From positions 62,001 to 126,000 of the forward strand of contig CAWDJV010000004.1 of the NCBI GenBank assembly GCA_963802795.1: a stretch of 64,000 bases of DNA, read 5' to 3'. Positions 1 through 6,546 of this stretch are shown in pieces (position 1 is the first letter of the stretch; every line of letters starts with the position of its first letter). The stretch is from JAIBJN01 sp963802795. GTDB lineage: Bacteria; Actinomycetota; Thermoleophilia; Gaiellales; Gaiellaceae. The notes beneath the pieces were generated by a model. It saw nothing but the letters and a program-made list of their open reading frames with translations, was not told where the DNA came from and did no database searches. The translations under genes were made by a program, and so were the position numbers.

Positions 1-385
1 GGGTCCGCGCGGGCTCGTACGTCTGCCCGCCGCCCGCGAAGCTTTCCGTCCAGTAGGCCTGGATGCTGTTGACGTAGCCGACCACCCTGCAGTCCTCGCG
101 CTCGTCCGCATCGGCCCCCGTTCGGCACTCCCGGGCGATCTCGCTGTTGACCGCGGGCGTTCCTGCCGTCTGGTCCTCGAGGTTCCCGAGGTCGCCGAGC
201 CCGCCGCCCCCACCCACGACGTTCCCCCCGAAGAGGACGGCGAGCAAGATAGCCACCACGATGCCGAGCCCGCCCCCGCCGACCGTCAGCCCGCCTCCGG
301 GGACGCGGCCGACCCTGCCTCGTCTCCCGCGCAGATCCTCCACCTGGGAGGTGTCGAGCTTGGCCTCGTCCCTGAAGTCCGGCAT
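1..385 (-). CDS. Neutral zinc metallopeptidase, YpfJ family (N-terminal part)
   Basis: Reading leftwards from the ATG at 385, the frame is open to the window edge, giving about 128 N-terminal residues. They begin MPDFRDEAKLDTSQVEDLRG, then a Gly-rich stretch and one hydrophobic segment (about residues 32-60), then a region with two Cys and a segment with NSIQAYW. This order (cytoplasmic tail, Gly-rich single membrane span, QAYW region) is what I know from the YpfJ/KPN_02809 putative neutral zinc metallopeptidases. The catalytic HExxH would lie beyond the window, so activity cannot be judged. It starts one base after the stop of the ABM-like gene, so the two are probably co-transcribed. Confidence 0.7.
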   Translation of the reverse strand, partial: MPDFRDEAKLDTSQVEDLRGRRGRVGRVPGGGLTVGGGGLGIVVAILLAVLFGGNVVGGGGGLGDLGNLEDQTAGTPAVNSEIARECRTGADADEREDCRVVGYVNSIQAYWTESFAGGGQTYEPART

Positions 386-386
386 G

Positions 387-1037
387 TCAGCCCGCCTCGT
401 CTGGGGCGAGCGTCTCGACGACCACGACCTCGTAGCGCTCGACGCTCGTCACGGTGGTCTCCAGACCCGCCGCGACCTCGTTACGCAGAACGGCGCCGCT
501 CCCCGCCTCGTCCGCCAGGGCATCCTTGCTCGCCCAGAGCGTGATGCCGATCGATCTTCCGCCGGGCACGTCGAGGAGCGCAAGCCAGCCGCGGAAGCCC
601 GTCGCGTCGCTGAACCAGTGGACGAGGTCGTCGCGGAAGGTCCGGAAGCCTTCCTCGATGCTCTCGGGGGCTCCCGCGAAGGTCGTCACACGCGCGAGCA
701 GCGGGCCCTCCTCTCCCGCCTGGGCCTCGGCCGTGGCGGTCGGCAGGTCGTCGCCGGCGAAGAGCTCGTACCGCTCGACCCGCTCGATCTCGGCACCTGC
801 GGCGGCAATCATGCTCTCCCGCATTTCCCGGCGGCCGCGCTCACTCCGCTCGAGCGCGTCCTCGCTCTCCCACATCGACAGGAGCCGGGCGCTGCCGGTC
901 TCGACGTCGGCAAGGAGGAGAAACCCCTGGTAGCCGTCGAACGCACGGAGCCACGGCAGAATCTGCCCGGCTGCCATGTGGGCGATCGTGCTCACCTCGG
1001 CGCCGGCGCCGCGCACGGCCGTCAAGCTCGCGTACAC
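387..1037 (-). CDS. Two-domain antibiotic-biosynthesis-monooxygenase-like protein
   Basis: A 216-residue protein without signal peptide or membrane span. It looks like two copies of a dimeric alpha-beta barrel (ABM/EthD-like) unit. The first (about 1-100) ends in IERVERYELF and the second (about 105-210) in VTSVERYEVV; each has a WESEDALE or WASKDALA segment and a phenylalanine- and glycine-rich strand such as FDGYQGFLLLADV and ATGFRGWLALLDV. Such units are small oxygenases or ligand-binding stress proteins; no substrate can be assigned. The stop codon lies one base before the YpfJ-type ATG, indicating an operon. Confidence 0.6.
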   Translation of the reverse strand: MYASLTAVRGAGAEVSTIAHMAAGQILPWLRAFDGYQGFLLLADVETGSARLLSMWESEDALERSERGRREMRESMIAAAGAEIERVERYELFAGDDLPTATAEAQAGEEGPLLARVTTFAGAPESIEEGFRTFRDDLVHWFSDATGFRGWLALLDVPGGRSIGITLWASKDALADEAGSGAVLRNEVAAGLETTVTSVERYEVVVVETLAPDEAG

Positions 1038-1234
1038 GATGGAAGCTTAGAGGCGAGGGGTCGTCTTCGCGCTGCTCGCGGCGCTGTCGGGCAACTCTCG
1101 AGAATGTCTCACGAGAATTGTTTGACACATTTGCAGGCAATTGGTCTGAATCGGGTCGCCGATCCGTGCGGCTTTCTTGCAAACGGCGGGCGCATCGGCT
1201 ATTCTGGCGCCTTCCAACCGGCGAGAGGAATCGT

Positions 1235-1369
1235 ATGAACGCAACCAACTTCATGTTCCTTTCCGAGGCGGCGCAGACCGCGTCGAAGCCGGTGGGCACC
1301 ACTGACGCCGACCGAGCCGCGGTCGCGTTCGGGAACGTTCGGCCCCTCGCAGGGAGAGGTATGCCCTAG
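1235..1369 (+). CDS. Small hypothetical protein (44 aa)
   Basis: An ATG at 1235 is preceded by GCGAGAGGAATCGT, a reasonable ribosome binding site, and opens a 44-codon frame beginning MNATNFMFLSEAAQT. The stop is followed 30 bases later by a perfect 8-bp hairpin and T-rich sequence. A TTGACA box lies at 1122-1127 with a poor -10 (TCTGAA, 17-bp spacing). I recognise no family. The ribosome site plus terminator-like hairpin are the only support. Confidence 0.4.
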   Translation: MNATNFMFLSEAAQTASKPVGTTDADRAAVAFGNVRPLAGRGMP

Positions 1370-1399
1370 CACGTCAGCGGCATACAGGCTCCGAGCGAG

Positions 1400-1418
1400 G
1401 GCGACCCAACGGGTCGCC
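1400..1418 (+). terminator. Hairpin after the 44-aa ORF
   Basis: GGCGACCC (1400-1407), loop AAC, GGGTCGCC (1411-1418), followed by TTCGTCGTTT. A compact GC-rich stem with a T-rich tail, consistent with an intrinsic terminator for the upstream small ORF. Confidence 0.5.
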
Positions 1419-1520
1419 TTCGTCGTTTCGGGACGAGAACGCGAGCTCGAGCGGAAGGAAGTGATGCTGATTTGAGGACACCGTAGACAGAACGACAGGC
1501 TCCGCCTGACGAGTAGGACG

Positions 1521-1536
1521 CCGGCGCTTGCGCCGG
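1521..1536. other. GC hairpin in intergenic region
   Basis: CCGGCGC (1521-1527), loop TT, GCGCCGG (1530-1536). It sits in the non-coding stretch between the two small ORFs, about 100 bases before the ATG of the second. No T tract follows, so a terminator role is doubtful; it could be part of the leader of the next ORF. Confidence 0.3.
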
Positions 1537-1633
1537 GAAATATCAGCGTGCATTTGACCTCCGGCTTTTGCATGCCATTTTTCAGAGACCCTCGATCGAA
1601 CAGACCGAGAAAGACTTCACGAAGGGAGTACCG

Positions 1634-1849
1634 ATGTACAGGCTTCACCTCGAGGCACGGCGCCTGGAAGAGCGCACGCCTCGCGCTGCTTCGGAGATCA
1701 TGCTCCGATCCCGCGAGCTGGCGCGTCTACAGGCCCGCGAGCGTCTGCGAGAGCGACCCCGTGCCAGGCGCGAGCGGCCTGGCCTCTTCGTCCAGGGTGT
1801 CGCCCGGCTCAGGGCGCGCCGGTGGCGGACGCGCGTGCTCGACGCATGA
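1634..1849 (+). CDS. Small arginine-rich hypothetical protein (71 aa)
   Basis: The ATG at 1634 follows ACGAAGGGAGTACCG, a strong Shine-Dalgarno (AAGGGAG) at good distance; the frame can be extended upstream to 1568 but without such a site. The product begins MYRLHLEARRLEERTP and is extremely rich in Arg (about one third), with helix-like repeats of the type ARERLRERPRARR, suggesting a basic helical protein. A strong hairpin begins one base after the stop. No family recognised. Confidence 0.45.
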   Translation: MYRLHLEARRLEERTPRAASEIMLRSRELARLQARERLRERPRARRERPGLFVQGVARLRARRWRTRVLDA

Positions 1850-1850
1850 T

Positions 1851-1880
1851 GAAGAGCCCTCGAGGAATCGGGGGCTCTTC
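1851..1880 (+). terminator. Intrinsic terminator-like hairpin
   Basis: GAAGAGCCC (1851-1859) pairs with GGGCTCTTC (1872-1880), followed by TCTCTTCC. It directly follows the stop of the 71-aa ORF and sits before the end of the convergent DUF255 gene, so it may serve both. Confidence 0.6.
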
Positions 1881-1922
1881 TCTCTTCCGCGTTTGGCCCC
1901 GGCGCCCAGTCTTCGTTCGCGC

Positions 1923-3857
1923 TTAGAGGAGCTCCGCGAGCTCGGCCGCGGTCGTCACCGGCCTCTGGCACGCGAAGCTCTCGCAGACGTAGGCGGCCGG
2001 GCGTCCGTCCAGGAGGCCCTTGCCCGCTAGCAGCGGGACAGCGTCGGTCGGTTCGGGGGTGAAGGCGAAGACCGCATTCGGACGGAAGCCTGCGAGCACG
2101 GCGGCACGGAGCTCGGGCGAGTCCCCGACGACGGCCACCTCTGCCGGGGGAGAGAGATGGAGGTCGAGCGCGCAGAGAAGATGGGAGACTGCGCCGGGCG
2201 CGCGCTCGAGCAGCCGGTGCGCGAGGCGGAAGACGCCGACCGCGCTCCGCTCGAGCTCGGGGTCACCGTAGATCCGGGCCAGCCGGAGAAGGACGTAGGC
2301 GGCCATCGAGTTCCCCGCCGGCGTGGGGTGGTCGTCGAACTCCTTGCGCCGGGCGACGAGGCCGTCGCCTTCGGGGGCGTCGACGAAGAAACCGCCTCGT
2401 GCCGGATCGGCGAAGAGCTCGACCACGATGCCCGCGAGGCGCCGCGCCTCCTCGAGCCAGCGGAGCTCGCCCGTCGCCCACGAGAGCTCGACGAGCCCGT
2501 GCGCGACGTTCGCGTAGTCCTCGAGGTAGCCGGGGATGTGTGCCTTGCCGTCCCGGAAGGTCCGTAGGAGCCGTCCACGGTCGTCTGACAGGGGGCCGAG
2601 GAGGAACTCGGCGAGCGTGACGGCTGCCGACAGGTAGTCCGGCCGGTCGAGCCGAGCCGCCGCCTCCGCGAGGGCGGCCAGCGTGAGGCCGTTCCACGCG
2701 GCCAGCGCCTTGTCGTCGCGCAAGGGCTGCAGACGTCCGGAGCGTGCCTCGAGCAGGGCCGCGCGCGCCTCCTCCGGAATCTCGCCCCGCAGGATCGAGC
2801 GGCCGTCCTCGAACGGCTCGAGCCACTCGGTGTGCGGCTCGCCGAGGACCGCCTCGATCTCCTCGGCCGTCCACGTGTAGGTGAGCCCTTCGACGCCGTC
2901 GGTGTCCGCGTCCTGCGCGGAGGCGAAGCCGCCCTCCGGCAGGCGCATCTCCCGGAGCAGGTAGTCGAGTGTCGCGCTCGCGACGTCCTGGTAGCGAGCC
3001 TCGCCCGTGACGAGCCACCCGTGCAGATAGGCCGAGGCGAGGAGCGCGTTGTCGTAGAGCATCTTCTCGAAGTGGGGGACGAGCCAGCGCCCGTCGACCG
3101 AATAGCGGTGGAAGCCGCCTCCGAGCACGTCGTACATCCCGCCGGCCGCCATCCGGTCGAGGGTGAGGCGGGCCATCGTCAGGGCATCCTCGTCTCCGCC
3201 ACGAAGCTGCAGGCGGAGGAGGAGCTCGATCGTCGAGGCCGGCGGGAACTTCGGGGCGGGCCCGAAGCCTCCCTCGACCGAGTCGAACCCGCGGCGCAGG
3301 GTTGGCACGGCTCCCGTCAGGAGCCCGTTCGTCAGGGGCTCGGTCGAGGGCGCTTGCTCGCTCCCCTGGCGGATTGCGTCCACGAGCGCTCCGGCCTGGC
3401 GCTCGAGGTCCCCCCGCCGTTCTGCGTATGCCTCCCCGACTGCGAGCAGCAGCTGGCGAAAGCTCGGCATCCCGTGGCGGGGCTCGGGCGGAAAGTACGT
3501 GCCGCCGTAGAAAGGCTTCCCCTCCGGCGTGAGGAAGACCGTCATCGGCCAGCCGCCGTGACCGGTCATCGCGACGACGGCGTCCATGTAGAGCCCGTCG
3601 ACGTCGGGCCGTTCCTCCCGGTCGACCTTCACGGAGACGAAGCGCTCGTTCATGAGCTCCGCCGTCGCCTCGTCCTCGAACGACTCGTGCTCCATGACGT
3701 GGCACCAGTGGCACGCGGCGTAGCCGACGGAGAGCAAGACGGGCCGGTCCTCTGAGCGCGCGCGCTCGAAGGCGTCCTCTCCCCAGGGGTACCAGTCCAC
3801 GGGATTGTCCGCGTGCTGAAGGAGGTACGGGCTGGTCTCGCCGGCGAGGCGGTTCAC
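1923..3857 (-). CDS. Thioredoxin domain-containing protein, DUF255/YyaL (spermatogenesis-associated protein 20-like)
   Basis: 644 residues, the usual length for COG1331 proteins. The N-terminal thioredoxin-like domain starts with GETSPYLLQHADNPVDWYPW and carries the family's CxxC as C49-H-W-C52, followed by VDREERPDVD and GGWPMTVFLTP. The rest (about 180-640) is an alpha/alpha barrel related to mannose-isomerase/glucoamylase folds, with HFEKMLYDNALLA and ADPARGGFFVD. The biochemical role of the family is not settled; a redox or sugar-related function has been proposed. The ATG at 3857 is the natural start because the SPYL motif begins at residue 9. Transcribed alone. Confidence 0.9.
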   Translation of the reverse strand: MNRLAGETSPYLLQHADNPVDWYPWGEDAFERARSEDRPVLLSVGYAACHWCHVMEHESFEDEATAELMNERFVSVKVDREERPDVDGLYMDAVVAMTGHGGWPMTVFLTPEGKPFYGGTYFPPEPRHGMPSFRQLLLAVGEAYAERRGDLERQAGALVDAIRQGSEQAPSTEPLTNGLLTGAVPTLRRGFDSVEGGFGPAPKFPPASTIELLLRLQLRGGDEDALTMARLTLDRMAAGGMYDVLGGGFHRYSVDGRWLVPHFEKMLYDNALLASAYLHGWLVTGEARYQDVASATLDYLLREMRLPEGGFASAQDADTDGVEGLTYTWTAEEIEAVLGEPHTEWLEPFEDGRSILRGEIPEEARAALLEARSGRLQPLRDDKALAAWNGLTLAALAEAAARLDRPDYLSAAVTLAEFLLGPLSDDRGRLLRTFRDGKAHIPGYLEDYANVAHGLVELSWATGELRWLEEARRLAGIVVELFADPARGGFFVDAPEGDGLVARRKEFDDHPTPAGNSMAAYVLLRLARIYGDPELERSAVGVFRLAHRLLERAPGAVSHLLCALDLHLSPPAEVAVVGDSPELRAAVLAGFRPNAVFAFTPEPTDAVPLLAGKGLLDGRPAAYVCESFACQRPVTTAAELAELL

Positions 3858-3876
3858 CGAGCCAGCGTAGCCGCCT

Positions 3877-3891
3877 TAGTGCCCCATCAGG
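3877..3891. repeat. Half copy of the TAGTGCCCC palindromic repeat
   Basis: TAGTGCCCCATCAGG, 20 bases upstream of the DUF255 start codon. It is identical to the reverse complement of the right end of the repeat at 30603-30768. No GGGGCACTA partner is present nearby, so this is a solo end. Confidence 0.55.
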
Positions 3892-3964
3892 AGCACAGGC
3901 ATGGGAGAGTCGGCGCCGACCCGCCGAGTCGACGCCGACCTCCAGCCGCAGTCTCGTGGAGTCT

Positions 3965-4510
3965 CTAGGCGGCCGTGACGGGCGTGCCGACGAGCTCGCT
4001 CACGCTCGTGAGCCGCGCGCCGTAGGTCGCCTGGAGGTAGTCGAGCGCGTCCTGCTCGCTGACGCCCTCGAACGCGCAGACCGCGTCCTCCGGAATCGTG
4101 ATCTCGTAGCCGCGGATCAGCGCGCCGTAGGACGAGTGGCGCACGCAGATGTGCGTGTGCTGGCCCGTGATGACCACCTCGTCGACGCCGCGCTCGCGAA
4201 GCTGCTCGTCCAGGCCCGTGCCGTCGAAGGCGCCGTAGCTGCGCTTCGGAGAGACGAGGTCACCCTCGCGGGGCGCGAGCGCCTCGATGACCTCGGCGCC
4301 CGGGTCTCCCGCCATCGCGTGCTCGCCCCAGACCCGGAGCTCCGGGTCGCCGGGCTGGTGGGCGTCGTTCGAGAAGACGACGACCCAGTCGTCCTCACGG
4401 GCGTGGTCGAGGAGCCGCTCGAGCGGCTCGATGATCCCCTGCGCCTTCGGGTTCGCGAGCTTGCCGTCGACGAAGTCCTTCAGCATGTCGACGACGATGA
4501 GGGCCTTCAT
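3965..4510 (-). CDS. pncA: Nicotinamidase-like cysteine hydrolase (isochorismatase family)
   Basis: 181 residues. Catalytic residues of the isochorismatase/nicotinamidase fold are visible: D8 (VVDMLKDF), K89 (SPKRSYGAF) and the nucleophile C122 (ITGQHTHICVRHSS). Metal ligands are likely D49, H51 and H64. Nicotinamidase converts nicotinamide to nicotinate for NAD salvage. The assignment rests on its pairing with a divergent NrtR-type regulator and a shared palindrome; the sequence alone would only support 'cysteine hydrolase'. A GGAGG ribosome site lies just upstream of the ATG at 4510. Confidence 0.8.
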   Translation of the reverse strand: MKALIVVDMLKDFVDGKLANPKAQGIIEPLERLLDHAREDDWVVVFSNDAHQPGDPELRVWGEHAMAGDPGAEVIEALAPREGDLVSPKRSYGAFDGTGLDEQLRERGVDEVVITGQHTHICVRHSSYGALIRGYEITIPEDAVCAFEGVSEQDALDYLQATYGARLTSVSELVGTPVTAA

Positions 4511-4529
4511 GTCCGCTATCCTCCAGAGG

Positions 4530-4556
4530 TAGTTTTAGACTATAAGTCGATAACTA
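4530..4556. promoter_or_regulatory. Candidate NrtR operator between pncA and nrtR
   Basis: A 27-bp imperfect palindrome: left arm TAGTTTTAGACT (4530-4541), centre ATA, right arm AGTCGATAACTA (4545-4556); 10 of 12 positions match as an inverted repeat. It fills the divergent intergenic space and contains -10-like TATAAG on the plus strand and TTATAG on the minus strand, so occupancy would block both promoters. Confidence 0.65.
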
Positions 4557-4559
4557 ACG

Positions 4560-5252
4560 GTGAAGTCTACCACAGACACTCATCCGGCTCACGAGGCGCT
4601 CGCCGTCGTCCTGCAGGTGCGCAACGGCGTTCTCCAGGCGCTCCTCTGGCAGCGCGCGCGCAAGCCGTTCCTTGACGCGTGGGCGCTTCCCGGCGGTCGG
4701 CTCGAGCAAGGCGAGACGCTCGAGCACTCCATCCGGCGGCACCTGGCGGCCAAGGTGGACGTCAAGGATCTCGCGCACCTCGAGCAGCTCGAGACGCGGA
4801 GCGAGCCCGACCGGCACCCGGCCGAGTGGCTCATCGCGACGGCCTATCTCGGTCTCGTCCCGGCCCATGTCGACCCTCGTGTGCCGGCGGACACCGCCTG
4901 GCACGCCGTGGACGACCTCCCGGCCATGGCCTTCGACCACGACGTGATCACGCTCACGGGCCGAGAGCGGCTCCGCGCCAAGCTCTCGTACACGAACATC
5001 GGCTTCGCGCTGGCACCTCCCTCCTTCACGATCTCGGAGCTGCGCGGCCTCTACAGCGCCGCGCTCGGCCACGACGTCTCGGCGACGAACCTCCAACGGG
5101 TGCTTCTCCGCCGGCGCGTCCTGGAGCCGACGGGCGGGACGCGCACACCGGGCCGGGCGGGAGGGAGGCCGGCGGCGGTCTACCGCTTCGCCCTCGACGA
5201 CCTCGAGGTCACCGACCCGTTCGCCGTCCTTCGCCCGCCCGGCGCCCGCTGA
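4560..5252 (+). CDS. nrtR: NrtR-type transcriptional regulator (Nudix sensor plus winged helix)
   Basis: 230 residues starting at GTG 4560. The N-terminal half is a Nudix fold (LLWQRARKPFLDAWALPGGR), but the Nudix box reads GGRLEQGETLEHSIRRHLAA: the glutamates of REUxEE are missing, so it is a non-catalytic ligand sensor, as in NrtR. The C-terminal part (about 155-225) is a winged helix (FTISELRGLYSAALG, RRVLEP, GGRPAAVYRF). NrtR represses NAD metabolism genes and responds to ADP-ribose or related ligands. It is divergent from the nicotinamidase, its probable target. There is no ribosome site, and the operator overlaps the start region, so the mRNA is probably near-leaderless. Confidence 0.85.
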   Translation: MKSTTDTHPAHEALAVVLQVRNGVLQALLWQRARKPFLDAWALPGGRLEQGETLEHSIRRHLAAKVDVKDLAHLEQLETRSEPDRHPAEWLIATAYLGLVPAHVDPRVPADTAWHAVDDLPAMAFDHDVITLTGRERLRAKLSYTNIGFALAPPSFTISELRGLYSAALGHDVSATNLQRVLLRRRVLEPTGGTRTPGRAGGRPAAVYRFALDDLEVTDPFAVLRPPGAR

Positions 5253-5259
5253 CGCCCGG

Positions 5260-5806
5260 CTAGATGAGCCCGCAGCGTCGCGCCGCGACGGGCCACGGGT
5301 GGAAGCCGCGGCCGGCGCGGAGCGCCTTCTCGGCCGTCCACATCTGCTCCGCGGGCGTCCAGTGGTTCGCGGTGCCCTTGCGGCGCAGCAGGTAACGGCC
5401 GTAGCCGCGCTGGAACGAGATGTCCATCTGGAGCCCGCCGAAGTACGGCTCGTTCGGATCGTTCCAGGCACCCTCGTAGCTGTGGATGCAGAGCCATTCG
5501 GCCAGGTGCGGCGGCCGGCGGAGCTGCCGGCGGGTTCGCACCGACCGCCTTTGCCAGAAGTCCCGCACGGAGCTGAGGGACGCCAGGGAGCTCGACCTGC
5601 CGGCCGGAGGACAGCTGCCGCGGCGTCCTGGGCTTCCCCATCACCGCCTGCCGGTGCCACGTCTTCGTGCGGTGCTTGCGGATCTCCTCCAGGAGCGTCT
5701 CCCGATCGGATTCTTCCGGTGTCGCCGCTCCAGCGGCGGCGGGCGCCGCAAGGGCGAGCGAGCTTGTGAGCGCGAGCAGGAGCCCGCGCAGGGATTTTGG
5801 ATTCAT
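5260..5806 (-). pseudogene. Secreted Rpf/transglycosylase-like protein, frameshifted
   Basis: Two frames make one gene. The ATG at 5806 has an excellent ribosome site (AAGGGGAGGAATGA) and encodes a signal peptide (RGLLLALTSSLALAAPAAAGA), then EEIRKHRTKTWHRQAVMGKPRTP. The second frame supplies RDFWQRRSVRTRRQLRRPP and WLCIHSYEGAWNDP, then GGLQMDISFQRGYG, a lysozyme-like fold related to resuscitation-promoting factors, where the Glu after W-x-C-I-H is the expected catalytic residue. The shift lies near 5600-5625. Such proteins cleave peptidoglycan. A single-base sequence error is as likely as real inactivation. Confidence 0.65.
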
Positions 5807-5945
5807 TCCTCCCCTTTCTCGGCCAAACCGCGGCTCGATCTTTGGGCGCGGGATCGGGCTGCGAGGACGGCGCCGAACTGTGCCGCAGGGGCGCCTGCCT
5901 TGGGGTCGCTTTTTTGGAAGCGGACTAGGTTACACTCAAGCGCTG

Positions 5946-6212
5946 ATGCTCTGGTTCACCTTGTGGTTCATGGTGATCCTCAAGATCCCGGCGCTCTACC
6001 TCTGCTACGTGATCTGGTGGGCGGTCAAGGATCCGCCTGCAGCGGCGGCCGGGAGCTCAGAGGAGGGCCTCGGGGGAGGGGGCGTCGAGCCACCGCGGCG
6101 CCGTGGGCCGCGTGCGCCCGCTCCCGGGCGCTACCCCCGCCCGCACGGCAGATGCGACCGCCGTCGCCAGGCAGAGCCGGTGCTTGCCCGCCGCGTGAGG
6201 AGGGCGAGCTGA
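5946..6212 (+). CDS. Small membrane protein (88 aa)
   Basis: Starts MLWFTLWFMVILKIPALYLC, one clear membrane span (residues 2-27), followed by an acidic/Gly patch and a long Pro/Arg-rich tail, presumably cytoplasmic. TACACT at 5931-5936 could be the -10 of a nearly leaderless transcript. No family recognised. The reading frame overlaps the next small membrane gene. Confidence 0.5.
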   Translation: MLWFTLWFMVILKIPALYLCYVIWWAVKDPPAAAAGSSEEGLGGGGVEPPRRRGPRAPAPGRYPRPHGRCDRRRQAEPVLARRVRRAS

Positions 6213-6478
6213 CCGCCCACGAGCAGGAGTACCGGAGCCGTCCCACCGCGACCCAGCTCGTCGCGGACTTTCTGGCCACGTTCGCGATCGTCGGAGGAGT
6301 CCTCGCGCTCGTCTACTACCCCGGCCGCGTCGGAACGGCGTCGGTGTTCGTGGCGCTTCTCGCCGCGACCCTGGGAGGCTCGAACCGGCGACTCGTCCCC
6401 ATCGCGGTCTGGGTGACGGCGGCCTGCTGGTGTCTCGGCATGATCCTCGCGATCGCGCTCGAGCGCCCGATCGTCTAA
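6152..6478 (+). CDS. Small membrane protein, two spans
   Basis: The convincing part is the 80 residues from AHEQEYRSRPTATQLV to the stop, with two spans (FLATFAIVGGVLALVYY and LVPIAVWVTAACWCLGMILAIAL) separated by a short VFVALLAATLGG segment. The ATG at 6152 is the first in frame, but real translation may begin later near 6209, where it would be coupled to the stop of the preceding gene (TGA at 6210-6212). Unknown function. Confidence 0.5.
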   Translation: MRPPSPGRAGACPPREEGELTAHEQEYRSRPTATQLVADFLATFAIVGGVLALVYYPGRVGTASVFVALLAATLGGSNRRLVPIAVWVTAACWCLGMILAIALERPIV

Positions 6479-6509
6479 ACACCCGCTCAGCGCCGGCCTC
6501 GGATCCCCC

Positions 6510-6537
6510 TAAAGAGGGGTAACCGCTGGGCCGATGG
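6510..6537 (+). promoter_or_regulatory. Candidate WhiG/FliA-type (sigma-28 family) promoter
   Basis: TAAA (6510-6513), 16 bases, GCCGATGG (6530-6537), ten bases before the ATG of the diguanylate cyclase gene. The known actinobacterial WhiG consensus is TAAA, 16 bp, GCCGATAA; FliA promoters use the same elements with 15 bp. The first six bases of the -10 element match. The transcript would have an almost absent leader. Confidence 0.5.
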
Positions 6538-6546
6538 TCTATATGC

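Noticed and set aside
5807..5945. A ydaO-type c-di-AMP riboswitch upstream of the Rpf-like gene
   Set aside because: Such leaders precede rpf genes in some actinobacteria, but none of the conserved aptamer sequence is visible in these 139 bases.
6479..6546. A c-di-GMP riboswitch before the diguanylate cyclase
   Set aside because: The 68-bp gap is too short for a GEMM-I aptamer, and the visible TAAA/GCCGAT boxes fit a promoter instead.
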